From assembly GCA_019419865.1 (NCBI GenBank), contig JAHZIG010000041.1, forward strand, positions 1 to 15,646: a stretch of 15,646 nucleotides of DNA. Direction: 5' to 3'. Positions 5,694 to 12,872 of the stretch are shown one piece after another. Position 1 is the stretch's first letter. Each line of letters opens with the position of its first letter. The translations under genes were made by a program, and so were the position numbers. Below the pieces are notes generated by a model, which searched no databases, had not been told where the DNA came from, and worked only from the letters and a program-made list of their open reading frames with translations. This DNA comes from Clostridiales bacterium. GTDB lineage: Bacteria; Bacillota; Clostridia; Monoglobales; Monoglobaceae.

Positions 5694-5812
5694 ATTATGT
5701 ATATTAAAATCTTATATAAGACGATCAATTCTATCAACGTTATCAGATTCTCCATATCCGCACTGCTTTAGATCGACAAATCTAAAACCAAACGGCCGGA
5801 CTTTCACACAAA

Positions 5813-5849
5813 ATATTAAAAAGCCCGGAAACATACGTTTTCACGGGCT
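5813..5849 (-). terminator. Terminator of the tRNA-Ser transcript
   Basis: On the minus strand AGCCCG (5844-5849) pairs with CGGGCT (5822-5827) across a 16-base loop, followed by TTTTAATATTTT. It lies just after the CCA end of the tRNA. The stretch 5694-5812 upstream on this map shows no gene. Confidence 0.75.
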
Positions 5850-5856
5850 TCTGTTC

Positions 5857-5948
5857 TGGAGGAGAGGAAGGGATTCGAACCCTCGGTACGCTATCAACGT
5901 ACACAGCATTTCCAATGCTGCGCCTTAAACCATCTCGACCACCTCTCC
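5857..5948 (-). tRNA. tRNA-Ser (anticodon GGA)
   Basis: The minus-strand cloverleaf is complete: acceptor GGAGAGG/CCTCTCC, anticodon stem CAGCA/TGCTG with loop TTGGAAA (anticodon GGA, reads UCC/UCU), a long variable arm GTACG-TTGATAG-CGTAC diagnostic of class II tRNA-Ser, and a T-loop TTCGAAT. CCA is encoded. The discriminator base reads T where tRNA-Ser usually has G. It has its own promoter (5993-6021) and terminator (5813-5849), so it is a single-gene transcript. Confidence 0.93.
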
Positions 5949-5992
5949 GAGAGATTTATTATGCTCTTAAATTTTTAAAATCGAACTTAGAT

Positions 5993-6021
5993 ATTATATC
6001 AGCCGGCGCCAAAAAAGTCAA
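5993..6021 (-). promoter_or_regulatory. Promoter of tRNA-Ser
   Basis: On the minus strand: TTGACT (6016-6021), 17 bases, TATAAT (5993-5998), about 40 bases upstream of the mature 5' end. Confidence 0.8.
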
Positions 6022-6106
6022 GCGTTTTTATGATTTTAGTTTAAATTTCTCGTTAAAATTAATGTAACCGCTCCGCGCGAACCGTTTCAGGCTAAACTTA
6101 AGCGAA

Positions 6107-6129
6107 GCGGCTCCTCGGCAAGAAGCCGC
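6107..6129 (-). terminator. Hairpin downstream of rpiB (weak terminator candidate)
   Basis: On the minus strand GCGGCT (6124-6129) pairs with AGCCGC (6107-6112) across an 11-base loop. The following bases, TTCGCTTAAGTTT, are not a clean T run, so termination here is uncertain. Apart from this and the tRNA promoter, the 237 bases between the tRNA and rpiB show nothing. Confidence 0.3.
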
Positions 6130-6185
6130 CCGCCTTATGTATTCTACGCTGCAAAATGCGCTTTTCGCCGCGTAATATTCGATCT

Positions 6186-6626
6186 CTATTTTTTCTCGAG
6201 CGCCATTATCTTCTCCACCCTCATGGCGTGGCGACCGCCCTGATGTTTCGCGCCTAAGTACGCGTCTACGATATCGCACGCGAGCCCCGGGCCCGTTATC
6301 CTCTCGCCCAGACAGATTATCTGCGCGTTATTATGCTCCATGGCCATCCTCGCGCTGAAACAATCGGTAACGTGAGCCGCTCTGATACCGTCTATCTTGT
6401 TCGCAGATATGCTAATCCCTATCCCGGTGCCGCATATAAGAACGGCCTTCTCGCAATCCCCGCCGAGCAGCGCCTTGCACACCTTCTCCGCAACGTCCGG
6501 ATAGTCCGCCGGTATCCCCTCCTGCGTTCCGTAATCCTTGACCTCGTACCCCTTTTCCGATAAATGCTTTTTTATTACCTCTTTTAAATTTGTTCCGCCG
6601 TGGTCGCTTCCGATCCCTATTATCAT
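6186..6626 (-). CDS. rpiB: Ribose-5-phosphate isomerase B
   Basis: A 146-residue cytoplasmic enzyme interconverting ribose-5-P and ribulose-5-P in the pentose-phosphate pathway; the length is typical of RpiB. The family signatures are present: GSDHGG (6-11), CGTGIGISISANKIDGIRAA (65-84, catalytic base C65), MEHNNAQIICLGERI (96-110, with H98) and the C-terminal QGGRHAMRVEKI (R133). AAGGAG lies about 10 bases before the ATG. It is transcribed alone from its own promoter, divergent from the phosphoglucomutase. Related enzymes can act on allose-6-P or be galactose-6-P isomerase subunits, but the motifs fit RpiB best. Confidence 0.95.
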   Translation of the reverse strand: MIIGIGSDHGGTNLKEVIKKHLSEKGYEVKDYGTQEGIPADYPDVAEKVCKALLGGDCEKAVLICGTGIGISISANKIDGIRAAHVTDCFSARMAMEHNNAQIICLGERITGPGLACDIVDAYLGAKHQGGRHAMRVEKIMALEKK

Positions 6627-6722
6627 CTTAGAACATCTCCTTACGCGCTTTTAATATTTTCGGCCTCAGACGCCGCTCGGTCGTAAATTTAAGCGGCTCC
6701 GAAAACAACGCCAACCTTATTA

Positions 6723-6751
6723 ATTATATCATATTTTTCACAAAAAGACAA
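6723..6751 (-). promoter_or_regulatory. Predicted rpiB promoter
   Basis: On the minus strand: TTGTCT (6746-6751), 17 bases, TATAAT (6723-6728), giving a leader of about 90 bases. Confidence 0.7.
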
Positions 6752-6818
6752 CTATTTTTGCCACAGTTTTTGGAACATATTTAACAAAAATTTAACTATT
6801 TTTTGTGTATTTAATCAG

Positions 6819-6847
6819 TTGTATTTTGCTTACTTTTATTGTATAAT
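6819..6847 (+). promoter_or_regulatory. Predicted phosphoglucomutase promoter
   Basis: TTGTAT (6819-6824), 17 bases, TATAAT (6842-6847). The start would be near 6854, which leaves a long leader before the ATG at 7042. Confidence 0.6.
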
Positions 6848-6853
6848 AAAACC

Positions 6854-7041
6854 GTAAACAGAAGAAGCTCAAATAAGGCGACGGTAATAACAAAAACAAA
6901 TACTATATAGCGAGCCTTAAAAACGAGCCGAAGCTGTTACTTATATTAAGTACCCGACTTTAAGGTACGCAAAAGACGATCTGCAAACGCGCTTATTAAA
7001 AGATACAGCGTCCGCGGATCAAAGAACTGGGGGTTTTTGAG
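6854..7041 (+). other. Long 5' leader of the phosphoglucomutase gene
   Basis: About 190 bases of AT-rich, purine-rich sequence between the predicted transcription start and the coding region. I see no riboswitch class I recognise, no terminator with a T run and no convincing small ORF. If the promoter is correctly placed, such a leader could hold post-transcriptional control; otherwise a nearer promoter has been missed. Confidence 0.35.
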
Positions 7042-8763
7042 ATGGGCTATTCAGACGAATACCAAAAATGGCTCAGCGCGGCTGATCCTGCGACTGTGGC
7101 TGAGCTTGAAGCGATAAAGGACGACGAAGAGGAGATAAAGGACAGGTTTTATAAGTCGCTTGAATTCGGAACGGCGGGACTCAGAGGAGTGCTCGGCGCC
7201 GGACTCAACAGAATGAACGAATATATCGTAGGACAGGCGACGCAGGGACTTGCGAACCAGCTCATAAAGACAAATCCGGAAGGTAGTAACCTTAGCGTGG
7301 CGATAGCTTACGACAGCCGCCATAAGTCAGACGTCTTTGCAAAAGAAGCGGCGACGATCCTTGCAGCCAACGGCATAAAATCGTTTTTATTCGAAGAACT
7401 TAAACCGGTTCCGGAACTTTCTTTCACAGTACGTCATTTAAACGCAACGGCAGGTATAGCCGTAACCGCGAGCCATAATCCGGCTAAGTATAACGGATAT
7501 AAGGTATATGGCGCCGACGGCGCGCAGCTTAATCCTGAACTCGCAGGAATAGTTCTTGAAGAGATCGACAAGACCGATATATTCACAGGCGTTAAAAGGA
7601 TGGACTTTGACGACGCCGTAAAAAGCGGGATCATAACCATGATCGGAGACGAGGTTGAAGAAGCGTATCTTGACGAAGTACAAAAACAATGCGTAAATCC
7701 CGAATTATGTAAGAAAAAGGGTTCAACCTTAAAATTTGTATACACGCCTTTCCACGGCGCGGGCAACAAACCCGTCCGCAAGATCCTAAAACGCATAGGC
7801 TTTGAGAACGTAGTTGTCGTAAAAGAACAAGAATTGCCGGACGGCGATTTCCCGACGGTAGAGTCCCCGAATCCCGAAAACAAAGAAGGATTCAAGCTCG
7901 CCATAGGCTACGCTAAGGACTGCGGAGCGGATCTTATAGTCGGAACAGACCCCGACAGCGACCGCGTAGGTATTTTGGTAAAGAATTCAGAAAACGAATA
8001 CGTAACGTTTACCGGCAACCAGGTCGGAGCTCTTCTTACAGAGTATATCCTGTCTAACCTCGAAGAAAAAGGCTCTTTGCCTAAAGACGGATATGTTGTA
8101 AAGACGATAGTTACCACCAACATAATCCAAGCGATATGCGACACGTACGGAATAGAAATGAAGGAAGTGCTGACCGGATTCAAATTTATCGGCGAGAAGA
8201 TAAAAGAATCCGAGGAGACCGGAGTCGGAACCTATATATTCGGATTTGAAGAAAGCTACGGATACCTTAAAGGAACGTATGCAAGAGATAAGGACGCCGT
8301 TGTAGCCACAATGCTGATAGCTGAAATGGCTTTGTACTATCAGGAACACGGAACTTCAATATTCGAGCAGATGGACAATATCTATAAGAAATACGGATAT
8401 TATCGCGAGAACGTAGTCTCGGTAACGCTTGAGGGTATTGAAGGCGTAGAAAAGATCAGAAACATTATGGATAGTCTGAGAGCTAATCCGCCTTCCGAAA
8501 TAGCGGGCAAAAAGGTGATAGCTGTACGCGACTATCAGACAAGCGAGAGAACAGACGTTAAGACGGGTGAAAAGAGCGAAATACTCTTACCTAAATCAAA
8601 CGTAATATATCTTGAGCTTGAAGATAATAACAATTTCATTATCAGACCTTCGGGAACGGAGCCTAAGATCAAGCTCTACTGCTTAATGAAAGGCGATACC
8701 CCTGAAGAAGCTGAGAAGTTGACTGAACTGGTCAAGGTCGATATCGACAAGATCGTCGGCTAA
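7042..8763 (+). CDS. pgcA: Alpha-phosphoglucomutase / phosphohexomutase
   Basis: A 573-residue protein of the alpha-D-phosphohexomutase superfamily, matching the long PgcA-type mutases of Bacillota that interconvert glucose-1-P and glucose-6-P. All four domain signatures are visible: the phosphoserine loop TASHNPAKYNGYKVYG (S144), the metal loop GTDPDSDRVG (301-310), the sugar loop GFEESYGY (401-408) and the phosphate-binding loop RPSGTEPKIKLY (535-546). The ribosome binding site is only a run of G (GGGGG) 9 bases before the ATG. Its codon usage looks different from glgB and ldh (more GAA and CTT, fewer AGG), as expected for a highly expressed gene. It connects glycogen turnover with glycolysis. 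Phosphomannomutase activity cannot be excluded. Confidence 0.93.
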   Translation: MGYSDEYQKWLSAADPATVAELEAIKDDEEEIKDRFYKSLEFGTAGLRGVLGAGLNRMNEYIVGQATQGLANQLIKTNPEGSNLSVAIAYDSRHKSDVFAKEAATILAANGIKSFLFEELKPVPELSFTVRHLNATAGIAVTASHNPAKYNGYKVYGADGAQLNPELAGIVLEEIDKTDIFTGVKRMDFDDAVKSGIITMIGDEVEEAYLDEVQKQCVNPELCKKKGSTLKFVYTPFHGAGNKPVRKILKRIGFENVVVVKEQELPDGDFPTVESPNPENKEGFKLAIGYAKDCGADLIVGTDPDSDRVGILVKNSENEYVTFTGNQVGALLTEYILSNLEEKGSLPKDGYVVKTIVTTNIIQAICDTYGIEMKEVLTGFKFIGEKIKESEETGVGTYIFGFEESYGYLKGTYARDKDAVVATMLIAEMALYYQEHGTSIFEQMDNIYKKYGYYRENVVSVTLEGIEGVEKIRNIMDSLRANPPSEIAGKKVIAVRDYQTSERTDVKTGEKSEILLPKSNVIYLELEDNNNFIIRPSGTEPKIKLYCLMKGDTPEEAEKLTELVKVDIDKIVG

Positions 8764-8924
8764 AGTTTTAAGTTGACTGCCGGTCACGATTAGATTCGGT
8801 TTTAATGATCGAACTATGAATAAAAAATAAAATGATTCGTTATTCGGTTATAGAGTACGATTTAAAGCGGAAGCCGAAATAAATCTAACTGATAGCGTGG
8901 TGATCGGTATGGTAGAGAGTAATA

Positions 8925-8975
8925 AATAGAGCGGTACGATGTGTTAATGTTTCATATCTGCCGCTCTATTTTTGT
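8925..8975 (+). terminator. Intrinsic terminator downstream of the phosphoglucomutase
   Basis: AATAGAGCGG (8925-8934) pairs perfectly with CCGCTCTATT (8961-8970) across a 26-base loop, followed by TTTGTTGTTT. The 160 bases between the stop codon and this hairpin show no gene. Confidence 0.75.
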
Positions 8976-9025
8976 TGTTTAATATTATGATAGTCTTAGC
9001 GCTTTCAATGATATGGATGTTTCAA

Positions 9026-9061
9026 ATATTCCAAATATTACCGATATTCCAAATATTATCG
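9026..9061. repeat. Two tandem 18-bp AT-rich units
   Basis: ATATTCCAAATATTACCG (9026-9043) is followed directly by a copy with one change (9044-9061). It lies in a low-complexity AT-rich stretch (8976-9131) with no supported gene; both strands read as short hydrophobic or Asn/Ile-rich peptides without ribosome binding sites. Confidence 0.7.
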
Positions 9062-9131
9062 ATACGCTTAGTTCTTTCAACTATTGAGATTATCAATAGA
9101 TTTTTGTCATTATTATCGATAAACAATACTC

Positions 9132-9350
9132 CTAATATTCCTTCACGATCTCGTCCGGGGATACGCCGTAGGTCTTAAGAAACTCCTTCATATCCTTCTC
9201 CGAGCGTATGACCGTGACTTCCTTAAACGCCCCTGTTTTTATATCCTTAAACCCCGCGACCTGCTCGCCCGTACAGATACTCGCGCGTATCGCGGGTCTT
9301 TGCGCCGCCCGGTCGTAGCCTATGCGGGCCGGCTTTTTCTTGAATTGCAT
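9132..9350 (-). CDS. Small conserved-looking protein of unknown function
   Basis: A 72-residue soluble protein with GAAGGTG 5 bases before the ATG. It begins with a basic segment (MQFKKKPARIGYDRAAQRPA), followed by IRASICTGEQVAGFKDIKTG and a C-terminal EKDMKEFLKTYGVSPDEIVK. I recall similar ~70-residue proteins being widespread in Clostridia, sometimes carrying an unsupported aspartate-dehydrogenase label; that is memory, not a search. There is a single cysteine in the SICTGE motif, no membrane segment and no signal peptide. It sits 51 bases after the LRR gene on the same strand and could share its transcript. Confidence 0.7.
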   Translation of the reverse strand: MQFKKKPARIGYDRAAQRPAIRASICTGEQVAGFKDIKTGAFKEVTVIRSEKDMKEFLKTYGVSPDEIVKEY

Positions 9351-9401
9351 TTTTTCACCTTCGTTCTTTGGGGATAGCTTACCTGGAGATTCCTGCCCTG
9401 A

Positions 9402-11123
9402 TCATATCGAAACATACTCAAACTCGATCTCGGCAGAGAAAAACTTTTCGTTTTCCGCGGCGATACTTATATCGCTCCAGTCCTCGCGGCTCCCGGCGTA
9501 ATATATGGTTGAAAAATTATCGGTATTGATAAAAATGTTCTCGCCTATATTTTCCACGCTTTTAGGTATCGTTACGCTTTCTAAGTTGTCGCAGTGCGAA
9601 AAGGCGTAGTTGCCTACGATCCTCGTATTATCCGGGATCTCTACGCTCGTTATGAAATTATTATACGAGAACGCCGCCTCGCCTATGACTGTAACGCCCG
9701 CTCCGAGCCTGAGCTCGGACGAATTCAAACAGCAGTAAAACGCTCTTTCTCCGATCTCGACGACCGAATCCGGGATCGCGATCCTGCTTAGGCTATAACA
9801 ACGATTAAACGCTTCCCTTCCGATAACGCGCAGGTTCTCGCCAAGCGAAACCTCTTCGAGTTCGTTGCATTCGGAAAACGTCTCGTTTTCAATTACTTCC
9901 AAGCTGTCTGGCAGGGTTACGGATCTCAAACTCCTGCACTCCCAAAAGGCCTGTTCGCCTATCTCGATCACGCCTTCGCCTAAACTTACCGAACTTAAGT
10001 TTTTGCAACCGGTGAACGCGTTGGCGCGAATACTTTTGACGTCGTCGCCCAAAACGGCGCTTTGCAGATCTTCGCACGACGCAAAGGCCGCCTCGCCTAT
10101 TACAGAAACGCCGCCCGGCGCTATTATTTCGGTAACGCCCGACGCTTCAAAAGCGCCCTGGTTGATAACCCTCGTTCCGTCTGGGATCGTATAAGCGCCG
10201 CTCCTGCCCCGCGGATAAAATAATAAAGTCGTTTTGTCTTTATCGAACAAAACTCCGTCTTCCGAAGAATATTTGAGATTATTTTCGCCGATCTCGATAT
10301 CCGTCAATCCAGCGCAGTTCTCAAAAGCGTCCAAATCTATATACGATACGTTATCCGGTATTTCTATAGTTTCCAATTGCGATTGTGAAAAGGCCATAGA
10401 GCCGATATATTCCAAAGAGCTCGGAAGATCTATTTCATTCAAAGCGCTACAGCCGCTAAACGCGCCCTCTTCTATCCTCTCTAAGGCGTCCGGAAGATCG
10501 ACGCGCTTTAAATAGTGACAATCAGCAAACGCCCCGCCGTCGATCCTCTTTATCGCGTTTGGTATTTCTATAGTTTCCAATGGCGAGTATGAAAAAGCCA
10601 TAAAACCAATATATTCCAAAGAACTCGGAAGATCTACTTCTTTCAATGATCGACAACCGCTAAACGCGTATTCCTCAATTCTTGTTACGCCGTCGTGAAA
10701 AACAACTTCCGTCAAGTTATAACAGTCGCTGAACGCGGCCCAGCCGATATTTTCAACGCCGTTTCCAAATTCTATAGCCGCGATATTTTGACAGCGCTCG
10801 AACGCGCTCATTCCTATATTTACAACGCTGTCGGGGAGGGTAACGGAGGTTATTCCCGTACAATTATAAAACGCGTTATCCCCGATCGCTGTCACGGGAC
10901 AGTCTCCCAGCTCTGCCGGTACTGTTATATCTCCGGCGGCTTGGTCGCCGTCGCATTCGATCAATATCGCTTCTCCGTCGACTATTTTATATGTATAGTA
11001 TCCGTCTGCATACTCCTCTCCTTCGATATTTTCACGAAACAGAGCGCTCTCGCCAAAAGCGACTGTTCCAAATAAACCGATCGCGACGCACGCGATCAAC
11101 GTTAAGATCGTTATCCTCTTCAT
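9402..11123 (-). CDS. Secreted BspA-like leucine-rich-repeat protein (LRR_5)
   Basis: A 573-residue protein with an N-terminal signal peptide (MKRITILTLIACVAIGLFGT and onward, cleavage probably near VAFGES). From about residue 75 to 555 it is built of ~23-residue repeats of the BspA/TpLRR type (for example VTSVTLPDSVVNIGMSAFER-like units with AFxxCxxLxxVxLP). It ends with a capping unit, IYYAGSREDWSDI. No SLH, LPXTG or transmembrane anchor is visible, so it may be released or held by its neighbour. The frame is open to 11474, but the added sequence is arginine-rich shadow of the upstream gene. The ATG at 11123 is chosen for the signal peptide and a GGCGGGA ribosome-binding-like sequence. It lies 29 bases after the SLH gene, as an operon. 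Two three-repeat blocks 204 bp apart are near identical. Confidence 0.88.
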   Translation of the reverse strand: MKRITILTLIACVAIGLFGTVAFGESALFRENIEGEEYADGYYTYKIVDGEAILIECDGDQAAGDITVPAELGDCPVTAIGDNAFYNCTGITSVTLPDSVVNIGMSAFERCQNIAAIEFGNGVENIGWAAFSDCYNLTEVVFHDGVTRIEEYAFSGCRSLKEVDLPSSLEYIGFMAFSYSPLETIEIPNAIKRIDGGAFADCHYLKRVDLPDALERIEEGAFSGCSALNEIDLPSSLEYIGSMAFSQSQLETIEIPDNVSYIDLDAFENCAGLTDIEIGENNLKYSSEDGVLFDKDKTTLLFYPRGRSGAYTIPDGTRVINQGAFEASGVTEIIAPGGVSVIGEAAFASCEDLQSAVLGDDVKSIRANAFTGCKNLSSVSLGEGVIEIGEQAFWECRSLRSVTLPDSLEVIENETFSECNELEEVSLGENLRVIGREAFNRCYSLSRIAIPDSVVEIGERAFYCCLNSSELRLGAGVTVIGEAAFSYNNFITSVEIPDNTRIVGNYAFSHCDNLESVTIPKSVENIGENIFINTDNFSTIYYAGSREDWSDISIAAENEKFFSAEIEFEYVSI

Positions 11124-11152
11124 ATCGTCCCGCCGCCTTAATTTCTTTTTTC

Positions 11153-12502
11153 CTACCGCTCCGCGTACCTGCTCAGGATCGCGGCCGTTTCGGCGCGGGT
11201 CGCCGCCGCTCTCGGGTTTAGTCTGCCGTTGTCGTCTCCGGCGAGTATCCCGTTCTCGGTCGCCCACACGACGGCGCTGTACGCCCATGTATCCACGTCC
11301 GCCGCGTCCGCGAAATCGAGGCTGCTCGAGGACGTCCCCGGGCTTCCCGAATAGCGGTAGAGCATCAACGCGATATTCTCGCGGGTCATGGTATCGTCGG
11401 GCGCGAACGTACGGTTCCCCATTCCGTTTACCACGTTGCTCTGCGCCGCCCACAGTACCGCTTCGGCGTACCACGCTCTGTCGCTGCAGTCGGTAAACAT
11501 CTCCGATATAGAGCCGCTTACGACCCTCTCCCCGTCTATTCTATACAATATGGCCGCCATCATCGCTCTGGTCAGGTTCTCCCTCGGCCAAAATTCGGTG
11601 ACGGTCATGCCGTTCATCAAATCGTTTGAATATACGTATCTCACCGCGTCGTAGAACCAATCCGTCTCGCCGACGTCCGTAAAAGGCATACCCGTATTTC
11701 CAAAGCTTACCGCTCCGATCGAATCCGAGCCGAAATGCACGTCCGCGTTCTCAAGCGCCGAATTGCCTTCGCCGCCTATCGAGACCATGTCCCACTGCGC
11801 CTCGGAGCCTCCGTAATATATGTCGCTCAGCGCGTTGCACTCGTAGAACGCCCACAGGTCTATCGCGGTCACGCTCTCGGGAATAGTTATACTTCTAAGC
11901 CCGCCGCAGCCGTTAAAGGTCGATTCGGTTATCATGGTCACCCCGTCCGGGATCGTTATATCGGTCAGCGCGTAGCACTCCAAAAACGCCGATCTGCCTA
12001 TCTCGGTAACGCCGCTCGGTATATTTACGCTTTTCAGCGCGTAACAGCCGCCGAAAGTACCGTCGTATATCGCCGATATTCCCGAGGGAAGAACGATCGA
12101 TTCCAACGCCGTGCACAGCGAGAACGCGCTCCCGCCGATCCTCACCACGCTCTCGGGAACGGTCGCGCTCTTAAGCGCCGGACAGTCCATAAACGCGCCC
12201 TGGCCTATGCTCCTGACTCCGCTCGGTATCGTCACCGATGTCAGCCCTTCGCAAAAGGCGAACGCGTAATCGCGGATCTCGACGACCGGTTCGCCGCCAA
12301 GTTCGGAAGGCAGAGTAATAGCTCCGCTTATCTCCAGATCGCAGTCTACGATCGCGGCGCCGCTGTCGGTCTCGACATATTTATAATCGCCTTCGGTATA
12401 CGCGACCGGCACTTGACTGTTCTCTCCGGCCGCCGCCGCGGGCATAAGCCGACCGCCTAATATTATGCATACGGCCGCTATAATTATTGCAATGCGTTTC
12501 AT
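11153..12502 (-). CDS. Secreted LRR protein with three C-terminal SLH domains
   Basis: A 449-residue protein. The signal peptide spans residues 1-25 (MKRIAIIIAAVCIILGG, then an AAAA-type cleavage region). BspA-like LRR_5 repeats run from about 72 to 250, with the capping unit IYYGGSEAQWDMVSI. A short linker is followed by three S-layer homology domains at about 274-320, 335-384 and 395-446, with motifs FTDVGETDWFYDAVRYVYS, WPRENLTRAMMAAILYR and LNPRAAATRAETAAILSRYA. SLH triplets bind secondary cell-wall polymer, so this protein should be wall-anchored with its LRR part exposed. GAGGAG lies about 8 bases before the ATG, and a perfect promoter is at 12555-12583. It is the first gene of a two-gene surface-protein operon. 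Confidence 0.92.
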   Translation of the reverse strand: MKRIAIIIAAVCIILGGRLMPAAAAGENSQVPVAYTEGDYKYVETDSGAAIVDCDLEISGAITLPSELGGEPVVEIRDYAFAFCEGLTSVTIPSGVRSIGQGAFMDCPALKSATVPESVVRIGGSAFSLCTALESIVLPSGISAIYDGTFGGCYALKSVNIPSGVTEIGRSAFLECYALTDITIPDGVTMITESTFNGCGGLRSITIPESVTAIDLWAFYECNALSDIYYGGSEAQWDMVSIGGEGNSALENADVHFGSDSIGAVSFGNTGMPFTDVGETDWFYDAVRYVYSNDLMNGMTVTEFWPRENLTRAMMAAILYRIDGERVVSGSISEMFTDCSDRAWYAEAVLWAAQSNVVNGMGNRTFAPDDTMTRENIALMLYRYSGSPGTSSSSLDFADAADVDTWAYSAVVWATENGILAGDDNGRLNPRAAATRAETAAILSRYAER

Positions 12503-12554
12503 AGTAAGCGCTCCTCAAAAAAATATATAATTATCTTATAATTTCTCAAGTTAT

Positions 12555-12583
12555 ATTATACAATATAACTAAAAAAATGTCAA
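12555..12583 (-). promoter_or_regulatory. Promoter of the LRR/SLH operon
   Basis: On the minus strand: TTGACA (12578-12583), 17 bases, TATAAT (12555-12560), a perfect consensus match. The leader is about 46 bases. Repeat R4 begins 6 bases upstream of the -35 box. Confidence 0.85.
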
Positions 12584-12589
12584 CGGACC

Positions 12590-12765
12590 AACGTAGAGAT
12601 TAGGAATTAGTCATTAGAGATTAGGGGGTAAAATTCGCTTCTTTATCGCCTGACATGAACGTATGCGGAATTGGAATACGTTGTTGCTCTATGCGGTCGC
12701 AGAAGCCGCTTTTACGTTACAGGAGCTTTTTCAGCGCCTAATCGCTAATGACTAATCCCTACGTT
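12590..12765 (+). repeat. MITE-like interspersed repeat, copy R4
   Basis: The ends are AACGTAGAGATTAGG and its inverted counterpart CTAATCCCTACGTT. The core is TATGCGGAATTGGAATAC, then GTTGTTGCTCTATGCGG, slightly diverged from the other copies. It lies between the promoter of the LRR operon and the terminator of the GH13 gene. The rest of the 12503-12870 interval holds only that promoter and terminator. Confidence 0.75.
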
Positions 12766-12810
12766 GGCTATGGAATATGAGATCTAATTCCGCTCATGGA
12801 ACAAAAAATA

Positions 12811-12841
12811 AAACAGGCTTCAAAAAACTCAAAGCCTGTTT
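12811..12841. terminator. Terminator of the GH13 gene (symmetric)
   Basis: AAACAGGCTT (12811-12820) pairs perfectly with AAGCCTGTTT (12832-12841), 10 bp with an 11-base loop. On the minus strand it is followed by TATTTTTTG, so it should end the amylase transcript. Confidence 0.85.
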
Positions 12842-12872
12842 TGATTACTTATTCCTGTTTTGATTATTTATT
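12835..12872. repeat. Tandem 19-bp direct repeat overlapping the terminator arm and the GH13 stop codon
   Basis: CCTGTTTTGATTACTTATT (12835-12853) is followed by the same 19 bases with one change (12854-12872). The first copy includes part of the terminator stem and the second reaches the TAA stop of the amylase gene, indicating a local slippage duplication. Confidence 0.8.

Noticed and set aside
5647..5928. 93-codon plus-strand ORF
   Set aside because: It runs through the small-RNA terminator, the tRNA terminator and the tRNA-Ser gene on the opposite strand.
8972..9178. 68-codon plus-strand ORF rich in Ile, Leu and Phe
   Set aside because: Low-complexity 18-bp tandem repeat sequence, no ribosome binding site, starts inside a terminator tail and overlaps the better supported gene at 9132-9350.
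11124..11474. N-terminal extension of the second LRR protein
   Set aside because: The 117 extra residues are arginine-rich and are the out-of-frame shadow of the SLH domains; a signal peptide starts at the ATG at 11123.
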